25,652 bases of DNA, from assembly GCA_963694535.1 (NCBI GenBank), contig CAVODE010000019.1, positions 1-25,652 on the forward strand, read 5' to 3'. Shown here one piece after another: positions 6,771 to 16,964 of the stretch. Numbering within the stretch: the first letter of the stretch is position 1; every line of letters begins with the position of its first letter. The stretch is from UBA2979 sp963694535 (GTDB taxonomy: Bacteria; Chloroflexota; Dehalococcoidia; UBA2979). Below the pieces are notes generated by a model. That model saw only the letters and a program-made list of their open reading frames with translations. It did no database searches and had not been told where the DNA came from. The translations under genes and the position numbers were made by a program.

Positions 6771-8342
6771 CTAATTGACGAATATAGGACCAAAGCCCCC
6801 GCCACCTGGAGTTTCTATGACTATCCGGTCTCCCGCGTCAACTTGCACCGTTTCTCTCGCAGCTAATTCATATTCTTCCTGATTTGCTCGGATTAGTCGA
6901 TTTACCCCGCTTGCTCCGTCCTCGCCACCTGCTAGCCCCCAGGGCTGCAACTTTCGTCGCTCAGATATGATTGTGACTGTGGCGGGCTCAGAGAATAAGT
7001 ACTCTCTTACTAAACCTTCACCGCCAGGGTTTTTACCGCGCCCGCCACTGCCAGTGCGGAGCTCGTATCGCTCGATCGAGAATGGGTAGGCGAGGGGAAT
7101 TGCCTCGACGGGAGTGTTTAGGGTATTCGTCATGTGCGTGTGAACCCCTGATCGGCCAGCTTGACGAGGACCTCCCCCGGCACCGCCAGCGAGCGTCTCA
7201 TAATAGGCATATGACCTGTTTCGTCGTGAGTCATATCCACCAATAGTGATATTGTTCATCGTTCCCGATGAAGCCGCAGGAATTAAATCGGGGAGGGCTT
7301 TTGACAATGCCTTTAACGCAACATCGGTGATTCTTTGACTTACTTCAACGTTCCCAGCAGAAACTGCTCGAGGGTCTGATGCATTGACGAGTGATTTTCT
7401 TGGCAGCGCTATATGAACGGGCCGATAGCAACCCTCATTAGTCGGCGCATCGAGAGGAGCTAAAGATCTCACGGCGTAATAGCAGGCAGATTCAGTGACT
7501 TGGGCGACGGCATTTAACGAAGTAGTTTGTGATTCAGGATCTGTTCCAGTGAAGTCGAAGGACAGGCTATCTCCCTTGACTTCTAGTGAAAGCTTTATTC
7601 TCCCACCTTCACTAATTTCGAGGAAATCCTCAGCTTCGTAGACGCCTTCAGGAATTTTGGAAATTACTTCCCGAATGACTCGTTCGCCGTGCAATAGCAT
7701 CGCTTCAAAGCGAATTTCGACACCCTCAGGGCTAAAGCGATCCACTAGTGATTGAACTCGTTCAATACCCAACGAAGTAGCAGCTAATTGAGCTCTGAGA
7801 TCACCCTCGCGTTCATGTGGCGATCTCGAATTTCTGAGAATGATTGACCATGCTGCCTGAGAGATATTGCCGGCTTCGACAAGGCGAATTGGAGGGATAA
7901 TCAATCCCTCCTGGTAAAGCTCAGTCGCAACTGGCATTGAGCCCGGAGCCATACCTCCGATATCTGCATGATGTGCTCTGGTAGCGACGAATCCTATAAG
8001 CCTTTCACCATAAAAAATTGGTGCGACTGTGGTGATGTCAGGGAGATGATTCCCACCTTTGTAAGGATCGTTTAAAGCGATAATGTCTCCTTTTTCAAAG
8101 GGAGCCATATCGAGAATAGTCCTGACCGTCATTGGCATTGCACCTAAGTGAACTGGAATATGGGCGGCCTGTGCGATGAGGAACCCATCTGAGCTGAATA
8201 CTCCACATGAATGATCACGTCGTTCCTTGATATTTGGCGAGAATGCTGATCGTGTTAGGCTCTCACCCATCTCTTCGGCGACTGAGGAGAATGCCGCTTC
8301 GGCGATAGCTAGGTCTGATGGGGAGAGAGCCTGTGGGTTCAT
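6771..8342 (-). CDS. hyuB: Hydantoinase B / oxoprolinase family protein (HyuB-type subunit)
   Basis: B subunit of an ATP-dependent cyclic-amide hydrolase of the N-methylhydantoinase / 5-oxoprolinase / acetone carboxylase family. Signatures are SPNIKERRDHSCGVF, AAHIPVHLGAMP and LNDPYKGGNHLPDIT in the N-terminal third, ATRAHHADIGG near 126-136, and a Gly-rich C-terminal part with YELRTGSGGRGKNPGGEG and a final TPGGGGFG. At 523 aa it has the usual length. Its ATG overlaps the hyuA stop by four bases (ATGA), indicating coupled synthesis. The substrate cannot be read from sequence: hydantoins, oxoproline or other cyclic amides are possible. Confidence 0.93.
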   Translation of the reverse strand: MNPQALSPSDLAIAEAAFSSVAEEMGESLTRSAFSPNIKERRDHSCGVFSSDGFLIAQAAHIPVHLGAMPMTVRTILDMAPFEKGDIIALNDPYKGGNHLPDITTVAPIFYGERLIGFVATRAHHADIGGMAPGSMPVATELYQEGLIIPPIRLVEAGNISQAAWSIILRNSRSPHEREGDLRAQLAATSLGIERVQSLVDRFSPEGVEIRFEAMLLHGERVIREVISKIPEGVYEAEDFLEISEGGRIKLSLEVKGDSLSFDFTGTDPESQTTSLNAVAQVTESACYYAVRSLAPLDAPTNEGCYRPVHIALPRKSLVNASDPRAVSAGNVEVSQRITDVALKALSKALPDLIPAASSGTMNNITIGGYDSRRNRSYAYYETLAGGAGGGPRQAGRSGVHTHMTNTLNTPVEAIPLAYPFSIERYELRTGSGGRGKNPGGEGLVREYLFSEPATVTIISERRKLQPWGLAGGEDGASGVNRLIRANQEEYELAARETVQVDAGDRIVIETPGGGGFGPIFVN

Positions 8343-10411
8343 TTATTTAATTTCTTATCTCGTTTTTTTGTGAGAACTAAGTTTCCCTGTTTATCGACGC
8401 GACCTATCCAGTCAGGCGTAATTAGTGTAGTGGTGTCCAATTGGGTAATCAGCGCCGGTCCCGCTATTTGATCTTCAGGCCTGAGCTCGGCGCGCTGATA
8501 AATTGGTACAAGTCGTGATTTTCCCTGAAAGATTGCGTCGCAGTATTGACTAATTATCGGGGTAGTATGATTCTCTTTGCGATCAGAGAATATCGGCTTC
8601 GGGAGAGTAAAATCAGTATCAATAAACCCAGTCACGCGGATGTTTGCAATCTCGACGTCGTAACCAGAATGCCCATACAAGTCACCGTGTCTTTGAACGA
8701 ACTCTTCTTTTGCAGCTCGCAGTATCTCAATGCTTGCCCCGTCAGCGTTATTGATTGTGATCCCAATTTCATGCGACTGACCAGTAAAGCGTAGATCAAG
8801 CACGGCTCGATACTTAAGCTCGTTGCTTAGTAATCTAGCACTGATCATTTCTATAATTTTTTGGAGATCGGAAAGAATCGATCCGGCATTTTTCTGGTCC
8901 ATTGCTCGGAGGACAGACTTGCCAATAGTCAATGTTTGACCTGATTGAAGGGCGCCCAAAGCTGCAAGAACTCCAGGTGAAGGAGGCACAAGAATTTTAT
9001 CAATATTAAGAATTTCTGCCACATCACAAGCATGCAAGGGGCCAGCTCCACCAAATGGTACAAGCGTAAATTGATTTGGGTTAAAGCCTTTCTGAACGGA
9101 TACAACACGCACTGCACGTTCAATATTTGCATTTGTTACATCGATGACTGCCTGCGCAAATTCAAATTTGTCGTTGAAGACATTTAGAAATGGCTCCGCG
9201 GCTCTTTCTGATTCAGCTAGGTCGATTTCCAATGAATCAGCGAGAAAATGCTCCTGACTGAGTCGGCCAAGTATGGCGTGAGCATCAGTCACACTGAACG
9301 CGGGAACAGACAACTCGCGTGAGTTTCCATAGCAGGCAGGACCAGGAAATGAACCGGTGGAGCGTGGCCCAACGCGCAAGGCACCGCCGGTATCAAGATA
9401 CGCAACAGATCCTCCACCAGCACCTATCGTGTGAATATCTACGGCGGGAGTCCGAGCATGTATACCTTCGATTAGTAGGTTTGTTCGATAAGGTAATTCT
9501 TTATCACAAAGCGCAATATCCGTAGAGGTGCCACCTATATCGAGAGTGATTATTTGTGACTCGTTGACTGTTTGAGCAAGAGAAAATGCTCCGTTTACAC
9601 CGGCTGCTGGGCCTGACAATAATGTTGATACTGGTAATTCTTCAACTTGTGATCTAGTAGCGGCGCCTCCATCACTCTGAATGATATGAAGTACTGGAGA
9701 TGTCACAATCGATCCCAGTTGTTCTAATGATTTCTCTAAATTTGATAAGTAGGTGGACATTATTGGCCCGACATATGCATTCAATGCAGTTGTAGAAGCC
9801 CGTTCTACCTCACGATATTCAGGAGAAACTTCGCTAGAAATTGAGAGGTAGGGTAGGTGGAGATCCGTGAATTCTTTCTTAATATCTTCGTAAGCCTCTC
9901 GAAATTTAGCTTCAAAAAAAGTATTTTTATGAGAAAAGAGTAGGCAGACTGCTAAGGCTTCAATGTTATTATCAGCAGCATTCTTGATAATAATCTTGTA
10001 GAGTTCCGGGTTCACACGAGATTTGATTTCGCCATCAGCGGTTAGTTTTCCAGGAAATTCGATGACTAACTCAGAAGGGATTAAAAGGTTGGGTGGTGCG
10101 GGCTCGAGCTCATAGATATTACTTCTTGCCTGCCTGCCGATTTCCAATATATCTTTGAATCCTTCGGTTACTACCAGCGCTGTGTGTGCTCCTGTTTTTT
10201 CGAGTAACGCATTTGTTGCAATAGTCGATCCATGTGCGACTCGCGCTAAATCTGTGGTGATCTTACTTAAACCGTGAAGTATGCCAAGAGAAGGATCATC
10301 CGGGGTAGTTGGAATCTTTTGAACAATACATTCCCCATTAATTAGAAATAGAAAATCAGTGAATGTTCCGCCGACATCGACACCCACTGCATTACCAGTT
10401 TTCGATGTCAT
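8339..10411 (-). CDS. hyuA: Hydantoinase A / oxoprolinase family protein (HyuA-type subunit)
   Basis: ATP-binding subunit partnering HyuB. It opens with the actin/ASKHA-fold phosphate loop VGVDVGGTFTDFLF (9-22). Further family motifs are HGSTIATNALLEK, EGFKDILEIGRQ, LLSGPAAGVNGA, ITLDIGGTSTDIAL, HTIGAGGGSVAYLD, FPGPACYG and LVPFGGAGPLHACDVAEIL. This covers the N-terminal, catalytic and C-terminal parts of a full-length (690 aa) member. The ATG at 10411 is preceded by a purine-rich GGGGG. It is the first gene of the long minus-strand train and diverges from uvrB over 111 bases. Family assignment is firm; substrate is unknown. Confidence 0.93.
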   Translation of the reverse strand: MTSKTGNAVGVDVGGTFTDFLFLINGECIVQKIPTTPDDPSLGILHGLSKITTDLARVAHGSTIATNALLEKTGAHTALVVTEGFKDILEIGRQARSNIYELEPAPPNLLIPSELVIEFPGKLTADGEIKSRVNPELYKIIIKNAADNNIEALAVCLLFSHKNTFFEAKFREAYEDIKKEFTDLHLPYLSISSEVSPEYREVERASTTALNAYVGPIMSTYLSNLEKSLEQLGSIVTSPVLHIIQSDGGAATRSQVEELPVSTLLSGPAAGVNGAFSLAQTVNESQIITLDIGGTSTDIALCDKELPYRTNLLIEGIHARTPAVDIHTIGAGGGSVAYLDTGGALRVGPRSTGSFPGPACYGNSRELSVPAFSVTDAHAILGRLSQEHFLADSLEIDLAESERAAEPFLNVFNDKFEFAQAVIDVTNANIERAVRVVSVQKGFNPNQFTLVPFGGAGPLHACDVAEILNIDKILVPPSPGVLAALGALQSGQTLTIGKSVLRAMDQKNAGSILSDLQKIIEMISARLLSNELKYRAVLDLRFTGQSHEIGITINNADGASIEILRAAKEEFVQRHGDLYGHSGYDVEIANIRVTGFIDTDFTLPKPIFSDRKENHTTPIISQYCDAIFQGKSRLVPIYQRAELRPEDQIAGPALITQLDTTTLITPDWIGRVDKQGNLVLTKKRDKKLNK

Positions 10412-10472
10412 ATTGCCCCCACTCCTAACTCTTGATAAATGTTCCAGAGGAGTCGATACCGTGCTGGAGTAT

Positions 10473-10502
10473 TTGAGTTGGCGAAAATGCCTTGCCTATA
10501 TT
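10473..10502 (+). promoter_or_regulatory. Possible promoter of uvrB
   Basis: Within the 111-base divergent gap between hyuA and uvrB, TTGAGT (10473-10478) and TATATT (10497-10502) are separated by 18 bases and lie about 20 bases before the uvrB ATG. This resembles a housekeeping-type -35/-10 pair. It is a visual match only. Confidence 0.3.
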
Positions 10503-10522
10503 TCTAGCGTACACTGTAATCG

Positions 10523-12583
10523 ATGAATTCGGACTCCGTGGACCACCTTAGAGAGCCTTTTGATAATCGTCGAGTGCCCTTCACACTCGATGCTCCCTTT
10601 GATATGACTGGCGATCAACCAAGTGCTGTCAATAGAATTGTCAACGAATTACGCGCGGGAACTTATTTACAAACTCTTCGTGGTGCGACTGGCACGGGTA
10701 AAACATTTACCATGGCGAATGTAATAAACGAAGTGCAACGCCCAGCACTGGTATTGGCACCGAATCGAACATTAGCGGCACAGTTGGCGCAAGAATTTCG
10801 AGATTTTTTTCCAGAAAATTCGGTTGAGTATTTTGTTTCATACTATGACTATTATCAGCCAGAGGCATATATCCCGCGTACAGATACCTATATTGCGAAA
10901 GATTCAGATGTTAACGAAGAAATTGACAAAATGCGCCACGCGGCGACGTACTCGCTACTCGAGCGGACTGACACGATCGTCGTGGCATCCGTTTCATGTA
11001 TATACGGTCTAGCGCCGCCTTCTGAATACCAGTCATTTGTCGTGCGCCTTGTGAGAGGAAAGAATTCCTCCATTCACAACTTAATCCGCCAGCTCGTGGC
11101 GATGCAATACCACCGAAACGATATGACGCTATTGCGTGGAACATTTCGAGTTCGAGGTGACACATTAACGGTGTTTCCGGCTTACGGCGAATTGGCGCTG
11201 CGAATTGATTTCTGGGGAGACATAATCGAAGAAATTACCTCACTGGATCCGTTAACAGGTGAAATTATTGAACGACTGGAATCGGAAGCTATCTATCCGG
11301 CTAAACATTTTGTGACATCGCAGGAGAAACTGCAAGATGCGATGTTGGAAATCGAGAAAGAGTTGGAAGATCAACTGAAGTATTTCAGGTCACAAGGAAA
11401 ACTACTCGAAGCTCAACGCCTATCAGAGCGAACACAATATGACCTTGAAACAATGCGGGAAGTTGGGTATTGTCCCGGTATTGAGAATTATTCTAGACAT
11501 TTAGCTGGCCGCTCCGAAGGCTCGCGCCCTTGGACCCTCCTTGATTATTTTCCTGAAGATTGGCTACTTTTTGTTGATGAATCACACATGTCACTACCTC
11601 AAGTGCGAGGTATGTTTCTAGGCGACACCTCTCGCAAGAAAACATTAGTTGAGCATGGATTTAGGTTACCTTCCGCGATTGATAATCGACCTCTGAATTT
11701 TGAAGAATTTTTTTCGCATATACACCAAGCAATTTTTGTTTCAGCTACCCCAGGGCCATTTGAACTTGAGAACTGTACGGAGACAGTGGATCAGGTGATT
11801 CGCCCAACCGGAATACTTGATCCACGAATCGAAGTCCGTGAGACCACTGGGCAAATAGATGATTTATTAGTGGAAATTCAACTGCGCGCAAGTCGATCAG
11901 AACGAACACTCGTCACCACTCTAACCAAAAGAATGTCGGAGGATTTGAATGAATATCTAAAGGAGTCAGGCGTTCGTTCAACGTATCTTCACTCCGAGGT
12001 CGACACCCTGCAGCGAGTAGAAATTCTTCGCGATTTGCGACTGGGGGTATATGACGTGATTGTAGGAATCAATCTTTTGCGAGAAGGCCTGGACCTGCCG
12101 GAAGTATCTTTGATTTGTATTCTGGATGCAGATAAAGAGGGATTTTTACGATCTGCGGGCGCACTAATTCAAACGATGGGCAGGGCCGCTAGGCACCCGG
12201 ATGGATTCGTGATTATGTACGCGGATAGAATTACAGGTTCCATGCAGGCGGCAATCAATGAAACTACGGCACGTCGAGAACTTCAAGCCTCACATAATGA
12301 CGCTAACGGAATAACTCCTGAAGGTATTGCTAAGAATATTAAGGATATTAGCGATAGGATTCGCGGGGAAATTAAAACCGAGGAAGGCTCCTTTACGTAT
12401 GAAGATATTCCATTGGACGAGTTAGATCATATTATTAGGGACCTTGAGTCACAGATGAAACAAGCGGCTTCTGAATTGGAATTTGAACGTGCAGCTTTAA
12501 TTCGCGATCAAATCACACATTTAAAGATGGAAAACACCCGGCGTACAGACATACCCAAGGGCCTAAGTAAGATTTCGAATTAA
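10523..12583 (+). CDS. uvrB: Excinuclease ABC subunit B (UvrB)
   Basis: Damage-verification helicase of nucleotide excision repair, which receives damaged DNA from UvrA and recruits UvrC. The Walker A loop is GATGTGKT (54-61). The beta-hairpin that clamps DNA is visible as YYDYYQPEAYIPRTDTYIAK with the following EIDKMRHAAT. Helicase motifs include LLFVDESH, FVSATPGPFE, GINLLREGLDLPEVSL, LDADKEGFLRS and QTMGRAARH. A C-terminal UVR motif (about 630-667, SELEFERAALIRDQI) is the UvrC-binding coiled coil. The 686-aa length is typical. No uvrA or uvrC is in the window. The gene stands alone on the plus strand and ends 6 bases from the convergent ftsK stop. Confidence 0.97.
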   Translation: MNSDSVDHLREPFDNRRVPFTLDAPFDMTGDQPSAVNRIVNELRAGTYLQTLRGATGTGKTFTMANVINEVQRPALVLAPNRTLAAQLAQEFRDFFPENSVEYFVSYYDYYQPEAYIPRTDTYIAKDSDVNEEIDKMRHAATYSLLERTDTIVVASVSCIYGLAPPSEYQSFVVRLVRGKNSSIHNLIRQLVAMQYHRNDMTLLRGTFRVRGDTLTVFPAYGELALRIDFWGDIIEEITSLDPLTGEIIERLESEAIYPAKHFVTSQEKLQDAMLEIEKELEDQLKYFRSQGKLLEAQRLSERTQYDLETMREVGYCPGIENYSRHLAGRSEGSRPWTLLDYFPEDWLLFVDESHMSLPQVRGMFLGDTSRKKTLVEHGFRLPSAIDNRPLNFEEFFSHIHQAIFVSATPGPFELENCTETVDQVIRPTGILDPRIEVRETTGQIDDLLVEIQLRASRSERTLVTTLTKRMSEDLNEYLKESGVRSTYLHSEVDTLQRVEILRDLRLGVYDVIVGINLLREGLDLPEVSLICILDADKEGFLRSAGALIQTMGRAARHPDGFVIMYADRITGSMQAAINETTARRELQASHNDANGITPEGIAKNIKDISDRIRGEIKTEEGSFTYEDIPLDELDHIIRDLESQMKQAASELEFERAALIRDQITHLKMENTRRTDIPKGLSKISN

Positions 12584-12606
12584 TTCATCTTATGATTCAT
12601 CGAAAT
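12572..12606. terminator. Weak hairpin spanning the convergent uvrB and ftsK stops
   Basis: ATTTCGA (12572-12578) pairs with TCGAAAT (12600-12606), with further imperfect pairing inside (AATTCAT against ATGATT). It covers both stop codons. The stem is A+T-rich and has no clear T-run, so bidirectional termination is only possible. Confidence 0.25.
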
Positions 12607-15148
12607 GTTGGGGTGGGTTGGCTCTTGGACCACTGGGGGAAGAAAAATCTGAGTTCGAGGTTCCCATGCTGGTGTTTGAAGTCGGCCCTGATCCTAAAGA
12701 GAGCACAGGTCGGGCCTTACCAGCCTGGCCTATCGGCCCGACGACCCCATTCTCTTCGAGTTGATCCATCACACGTGCTGCTCTCGGATACCCAATGCCC
12801 AGTTTTCTTTGTAGCATGGAGGTTGATAATTCTCCAGTCTCTGCACCCAAAAGTAGTGCACGTTTGTACAAAGGATCCTCAGTTGGGCTAGCTGATGAAT
12901 TAGCTCTGTCGCTACTTAACTCAGTGGCTAAAACCTCCGCTGCTTGCAAGACTGCTTCCTCGAGTTCGTTATCATGTTTGTCGGGAGCTGCAGATTCGGC
13001 ACTTGCAGCTGACCAATAATCAGCGACGCTTGCGATTTCATTGTCAGAAACAAAGACACCTTGTACTCGCTTAGCTTTATCGGCACCCGGTGGAACATAA
13101 AGCATATCGCCCCGGCCAAGTAATTTTTCCGCACCTGTTCCATCAATAATTGTTCTCGAATCGACAAGTGATGACACTGCGAATGCTATTCGGGTAGGAA
13201 AATTTGCTTTAATTAATCCCGTAATAACGTCAACTGATGGTCTTTGCGTAGCAACGATGACATGGATACCCGTAGCACGTGCAAGTTGAGCTAGTCGGAC
13301 TAGTAATCGCTGAACTTGATCCGGAGCGGTCATCATCAAGTCTGCTAACTCGTCGATAACAACTACCCAATACGGTAATTTGTCATCAGGTTTTTTTTCG
13401 TTAAACCCCTGGATATTTCTGACTCCCATGGCTTGAAATCTCCGATAACGGGTATCCATTTCGTTAGCAACTGCTTGTAACGTACCCAGTACGCGGTCGA
13501 GATCTGTGACGATCTCAGAGAATGCGAGATGTGGGACCGTTTGATATGCAGTCATCTCCACTCTTTTTGGATCGATCAGGACGAGACGAAGAGTATCGGG
13601 CGTGTGTTGCATAAGCAAGCCAGATATGATCGCGTTTAGGCAGACTGATTTTCCTGATCCGGTGGCGCCAGCGATTAGGAGATGTGGCATTTTTGCAAGA
13701 TCAGCAACCACAGCTTGTCCCGAAATATCGGAGCCAAGCGGAATGCCTAATGCAATATCACCCCTGTTACTTTGCCAAGCCTTTGATTCCAAAATATCCC
13801 TGAGCATCACCAGTTGAGTTTGTGAGTTAGGCACTTCCAATCCAATTATCGGCTTGCCTGGTACAGGCGCTTCGATTCGAATCTCCTTAGTAGCGAGAGC
13901 TAAGGCTAGATCATTCTGAAGGCTTGTCACGGCTTTCACTCGAACACGTGATCGAGATATTTCCTCATGATGAGTTGAGACTTCGCCATTTTCGTCCCTT
14001 TTAGTGATTACTTTTGTCTTTATATCCCATCCAGGAGTAATTCCGAACTGCGTTACGGCAGGTCCTTCATTAATTTCCGTAACAGTCACATCAACGCCAT
14101 GTGAACTCAAGGTATTCTCGATTACTCGTGCTCTCTTATCGTTGTCTGAGTCTGAAGTAGCTTTTTTTTCACCTGGTCGTAGCAGAGCGAGTGGAGGAAG
14201 CTGCCATGTGTCCGATGAGTCGTTATCTATTTCAAGAATGTCATCTGCCGCACTATGTGTGGGTAAGAAAACCGCCTGCCGAGGCTCGGTGTCTTCGATA
14301 TTTGGTAAAGCTGCCGGAATTACAAATTGCTCGACAGAAGATTCACGCTGAAGGGTGGCAAGCGACTCTGTTCGCGGGCCAGCAATTTCAGCCAAGTCGG
14401 AGTTGCTTTCTGAGAGATGTTCAATGGGGGAATCATTTTGTAATATGGGCTTTGCTGTCGTGAACACAGTTTGACGTTCTGACATATATGCGCCAAAGGA
14501 TTTAGCCAAACGAAAGATGACTCGCGGGATTCGGACTTGTAGATTAAGATGCCAGAATCCGAGTACCGCACGCCAGATTAGTTTGATTAGAAGCTTACTC
14601 ATGTGGAGACTTAATCGAGGTTTAAATATTGGAATGGCAGCTATGCCGGTGATGAGCCATAGAGTGTTGTAAACAAGATTTCCACGAATAGCTAGCCCTA
14701 GCTCGCCACCTACACTATATCCCTCGGTCGATGACGTAAGAAAATAGCCAGGTAGAGCCGCGGGTGACGCAAGGCCGTAGCAAAAAATAACCACTAAGAG
14801 CGCTGGAAGTATATTCTGTTTTGCAGTCCATACCCAGGCGATTTTATGAAAGCTAATTAGTAACCCCAACGCTATCAGACCTATTGCTAGTGGGAGGGCG
14901 AGCAACCCAATTTCGAGCAGCACTCGGACTTTAGCGTCTTCCACTAGCCTAAATTCAATAGGAATTTTATGGGTTGCTCCAGCCAAGAAAACAAGCAGTA
15001 GTGCACCAAAGAGCGCTAGGTATATACCGAGCGCATCAGGGCGCAGAAGGCGCTTTACTATTTTGATGATAGGTTCCGAAAAGTCGAAAAAACCTTCCGG
15101 CTTGGTGGTTTTACTGACTCGTCTAGTTGGACGACTCGGTTGATTCAT
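12590..15148 (-). CDS. ftsK: DNA translocase FtsK/SpoIIIE
   Basis: Septum-anchored motor that pumps chromosome ends apart at division. Four hydrophobic segments at about 40-58, 78-99, 113-136 and 156-175 form the membrane anchor. A poorly conserved acidic linker follows to about 320. The motor region has Walker A GATGSGKS (494-501), Walker B VVVIDELADLMM, VIVATQRPSVDVITGLIKAN and GRGDMLY. A C-terminal winged-helix gamma domain (about 765-815, TSMLQRKLGIGYPRAARVMD) reads chromosome polarity sequences. Residues about 370-405 form an extended segment in the alpha region (between the PGWD and RVRVKAV motifs), which I associate with Chloroflexota homologues from memory. The length is 852 aa. The ATG at 15148 has only a weak ribosome-binding site and lies 74 bases after rnj. 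Confidence 0.96.
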   Translation of the reverse strand: MNQPSRPTRRVSKTTKPEGFFDFSEPIIKIVKRLLRPDALGIYLALFGALLLVFLAGATHKIPIEFRLVEDAKVRVLLEIGLLALPLAIGLIALGLLISFHKIAWVWTAKQNILPALLVVIFCYGLASPAALPGYFLTSSTEGYSVGGELGLAIRGNLVYNTLWLITGIAAIPIFKPRLSLHMSKLLIKLIWRAVLGFWHLNLQVRIPRVIFRLAKSFGAYMSERQTVFTTAKPILQNDSPIEHLSESNSDLAEIAGPRTESLATLQRESSVEQFVIPAALPNIEDTEPRQAVFLPTHSAADDILEIDNDSSDTWQLPPLALLRPGEKKATSDSDNDKRARVIENTLSSHGVDVTVTEINEGPAVTQFGITPGWDIKTKVITKRDENGEVSTHHEEISRSRVRVKAVTSLQNDLALALATKEIRIEAPVPGKPIIGLEVPNSQTQLVMLRDILESKAWQSNRGDIALGIPLGSDISGQAVVADLAKMPHLLIAGATGSGKSVCLNAIISGLLMQHTPDTLRLVLIDPKRVEMTAYQTVPHLAFSEIVTDLDRVLGTLQAVANEMDTRYRRFQAMGVRNIQGFNEKKPDDKLPYWVVVIDELADLMMTAPDQVQRLLVRLAQLARATGIHVIVATQRPSVDVITGLIKANFPTRIAFAVSSLVDSRTIIDGTGAEKLLGRGDMLYVPPGADKAKRVQGVFVSDNEIASVADYWSAASAESAAPDKHDNELEEAVLQAAEVLATELSSDRANSSASPTEDPLYKRALLLGAETGELSTSMLQRKLGIGYPRAARVMDQLEENGVVGPIGQAGKARPVLSLGSGPTSNTSMGTSNSDFSSPSGPRANPPQHFDES

Positions 15149-15222
15149 AGGAAAGACCTTATTTCTAAATCTGCCCCCCCGCTTTGTTTAGCTTAATCGA
15201 TTTTGCGCGTGATTGCCGTTAA

Positions 15223-16962
15223 CTATCGTTTTGTAAAAAAGATATCAAGAAGTAGTTCAGGGCGCTGCGGTATCAGTGTTTTTAAGCTTCGGGCAAGTTC
15301 AGTTTCGATTAATGTCTCTAGCTTTTGTTGGCTAATCCCGTCTTGCTGTGATGAAATTAGGTCATTGATGACGCTTTCGATATGGGTCTCAAGATCTGAA
15401 ATTGGATAATCAATACCCATGCTCCCGGCCCGAACTGCAATCTTTTTCGAGTGACTTGTTTCAATAATATGGACCCTAAGGGAAATTAATCCTTCGGATG
15501 ATAATTCTTTTCGCTCGCTAATCGATGTTAGGTCACTGACTCGATTCCTGTGTGAATCGATGTAGACGTATTCGGAACTTATTTTTGACGAGGCGTCAAG
15601 AACTGCCTTCCCAGGATCGTCAGCATTTTTTTTATCTAGACGAAAGTCAAACACGTCGCCGTCACTACCGACTAGAATATTGTCTTGTTCCATCCCAATC
15701 TCGGCGGCTAAGGCTCGGTGATGAAACAGATGTCTGTGTTCACCTTGGGCTGGTAGGATAAATTCCGGGCGTACGATGCGTTGGATGAGCTTTAATTCCT
15801 CCGCGGCGGCATGGCCACGAACATGCACGTTGGCAATCTTGTTATGAATCACGTTGGCACCGAGTTCCACGAGTTTATTTATGTTCCGAAATACTGCCTT
15901 CTCATTCCCTGGGATTGGATTTGAGGATAGAACTACCGTGTCTCCCGGTCGAATTTCGACTTGTTGGTGGGTGCCATTTGCCATTCTGGTTAGCGCAGCA
16001 TTTGTTTCACCCTGAGATCCAGTACACACAATAATTACGTTCTCGTTGGCATTTTTCTTGAATTGCTCAACATTCATGAAGAGATTATTGTCAGCTTTAA
16101 GATGCCCAAGTTCTTGGGCATATTTGGTCGCATTCAACATTGAGCGACCTGATAAAAAGAATTTTCGATGCGTACCCTGAGCTGCATCAACTATGAGTTG
16201 AATTCTAGAAATAAGAGAAGCAAAGGTAGCAAATATTATTCGACCAGGTGCTGCCTCGACAATTTGCTCGAAGGTCGCACGTAGACTCTCTTCAGGTGGA
16301 GTTATTCCTGGTACATCCGCATACGTGCTGTCGGAGCAAAGCAAGAAAGTGCCTGAATCTCCGACCTCACTTAGTCGAGCCAAGTCGGTAATTTGCCCGA
16401 GTATGGGTGTGTGATCGATTTTGAAATCGCCGGTATGGACAAGGGCTCCAAGCTCGGTGTGCACTATTATCCCAGCCGAGTCGGGGATCGAATGAGCCAC
16501 CGAGAAGAATTCAACATCGACGTCGGTGAGCTCAATAAGTTCACCTGGCTGAATTGCATGAAGAACTACTGAACTCTTAAGTCCATGCTCACTGATTTTT
16601 CCGCTTAGTAAGCTTCTGGTAAGCCCAAGACCATAGGCCTGTATTGCTGTCATTCCATTATCGACTAAGTCTCTGAAGAGGTATGGTGCGGCACCTATAT
16701 GATCCTCATGTCCATGAGTGAAGAAGATACCCTCCAATTTGTCGAGTCGTTCAAGAACGTACGTGTAATCTGAAATTATCAGATCCACGCCTGGAAGTTC
16801 TCCGTCGGTGAACATCACACCTACATCAATGATGATCATAGATTTTTCAGTTTCTACGATGGTCATGTTCCGTCCGATATCGCCGTAGCCGCTCAGGGCA
16901 ATAACACGAACTCCTCCAGCGCTGAACGGCAACAGGGGAGTGTCAAGTTTGTGATTATTCAT
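15223..16962 (-). CDS. rnj: Ribonuclease J
   Basis: Metallo-beta-lactamase/beta-CASP ribonuclease acting in mRNA decay and RNA maturation by endonucleolytic and 5'-3' exonucleolytic cleavage. The zinc motif THGHEDHIG (82-90) and ligands in HTGDFKID are present, with DIGRNM near the N-terminus and DVGVMF after it. The beta-CASP region contains FLLCSDSTYAD, FATFASLISRIQ, CTGSQGE and VHVRGHAA, followed by the LPAQGEHRHLFHH motif and a C-terminal domain to 579 aa. The length is normal for RNase J1/J2. The ATG at 16962 follows the glycosylase stop by two bases, so the two are very probably cotranscribed. Only one RNase J is in the window; whether a paralogue exists is unknown. Confidence 0.95.
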   Translation of the reverse strand: MNNHKLDTPLLPFSAGGVRVIALSGYGDIGRNMTIVETEKSMIIIDVGVMFTDGELPGVDLIISDYTYVLERLDKLEGIFFTHGHEDHIGAAPYLFRDLVDNGMTAIQAYGLGLTRSLLSGKISEHGLKSSVVLHAIQPGELIELTDVDVEFFSVAHSIPDSAGIIVHTELGALVHTGDFKIDHTPILGQITDLARLSEVGDSGTFLLCSDSTYADVPGITPPEESLRATFEQIVEAAPGRIIFATFASLISRIQLIVDAAQGTHRKFFLSGRSMLNATKYAQELGHLKADNNLFMNVEQFKKNANENVIIVCTGSQGETNAALTRMANGTHQQVEIRPGDTVVLSSNPIPGNEKAVFRNINKLVELGANVIHNKIANVHVRGHAAAEELKLIQRIVRPEFILPAQGEHRHLFHHRALAAEIGMEQDNILVGSDGDVFDFRLDKKNADDPGKAVLDASSKISSEYVYIDSHRNRVSDLTSISERKELSSEGLISLRVHIIETSHSKKIAVRAGSMGIDYPISDLETHIESVINDLISSQQDGISQQKLETLIETELARSLKTLIPQRPELLLDIFFTKR

Positions 16963-16964
16963 TG

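Noticed and set aside
6504..6866. Open frame of 120 codons opposite the SIMPL gene and the end of hyuB
   Set aside because: It covers the ends of two well-supported genes and has no recognisable domain.
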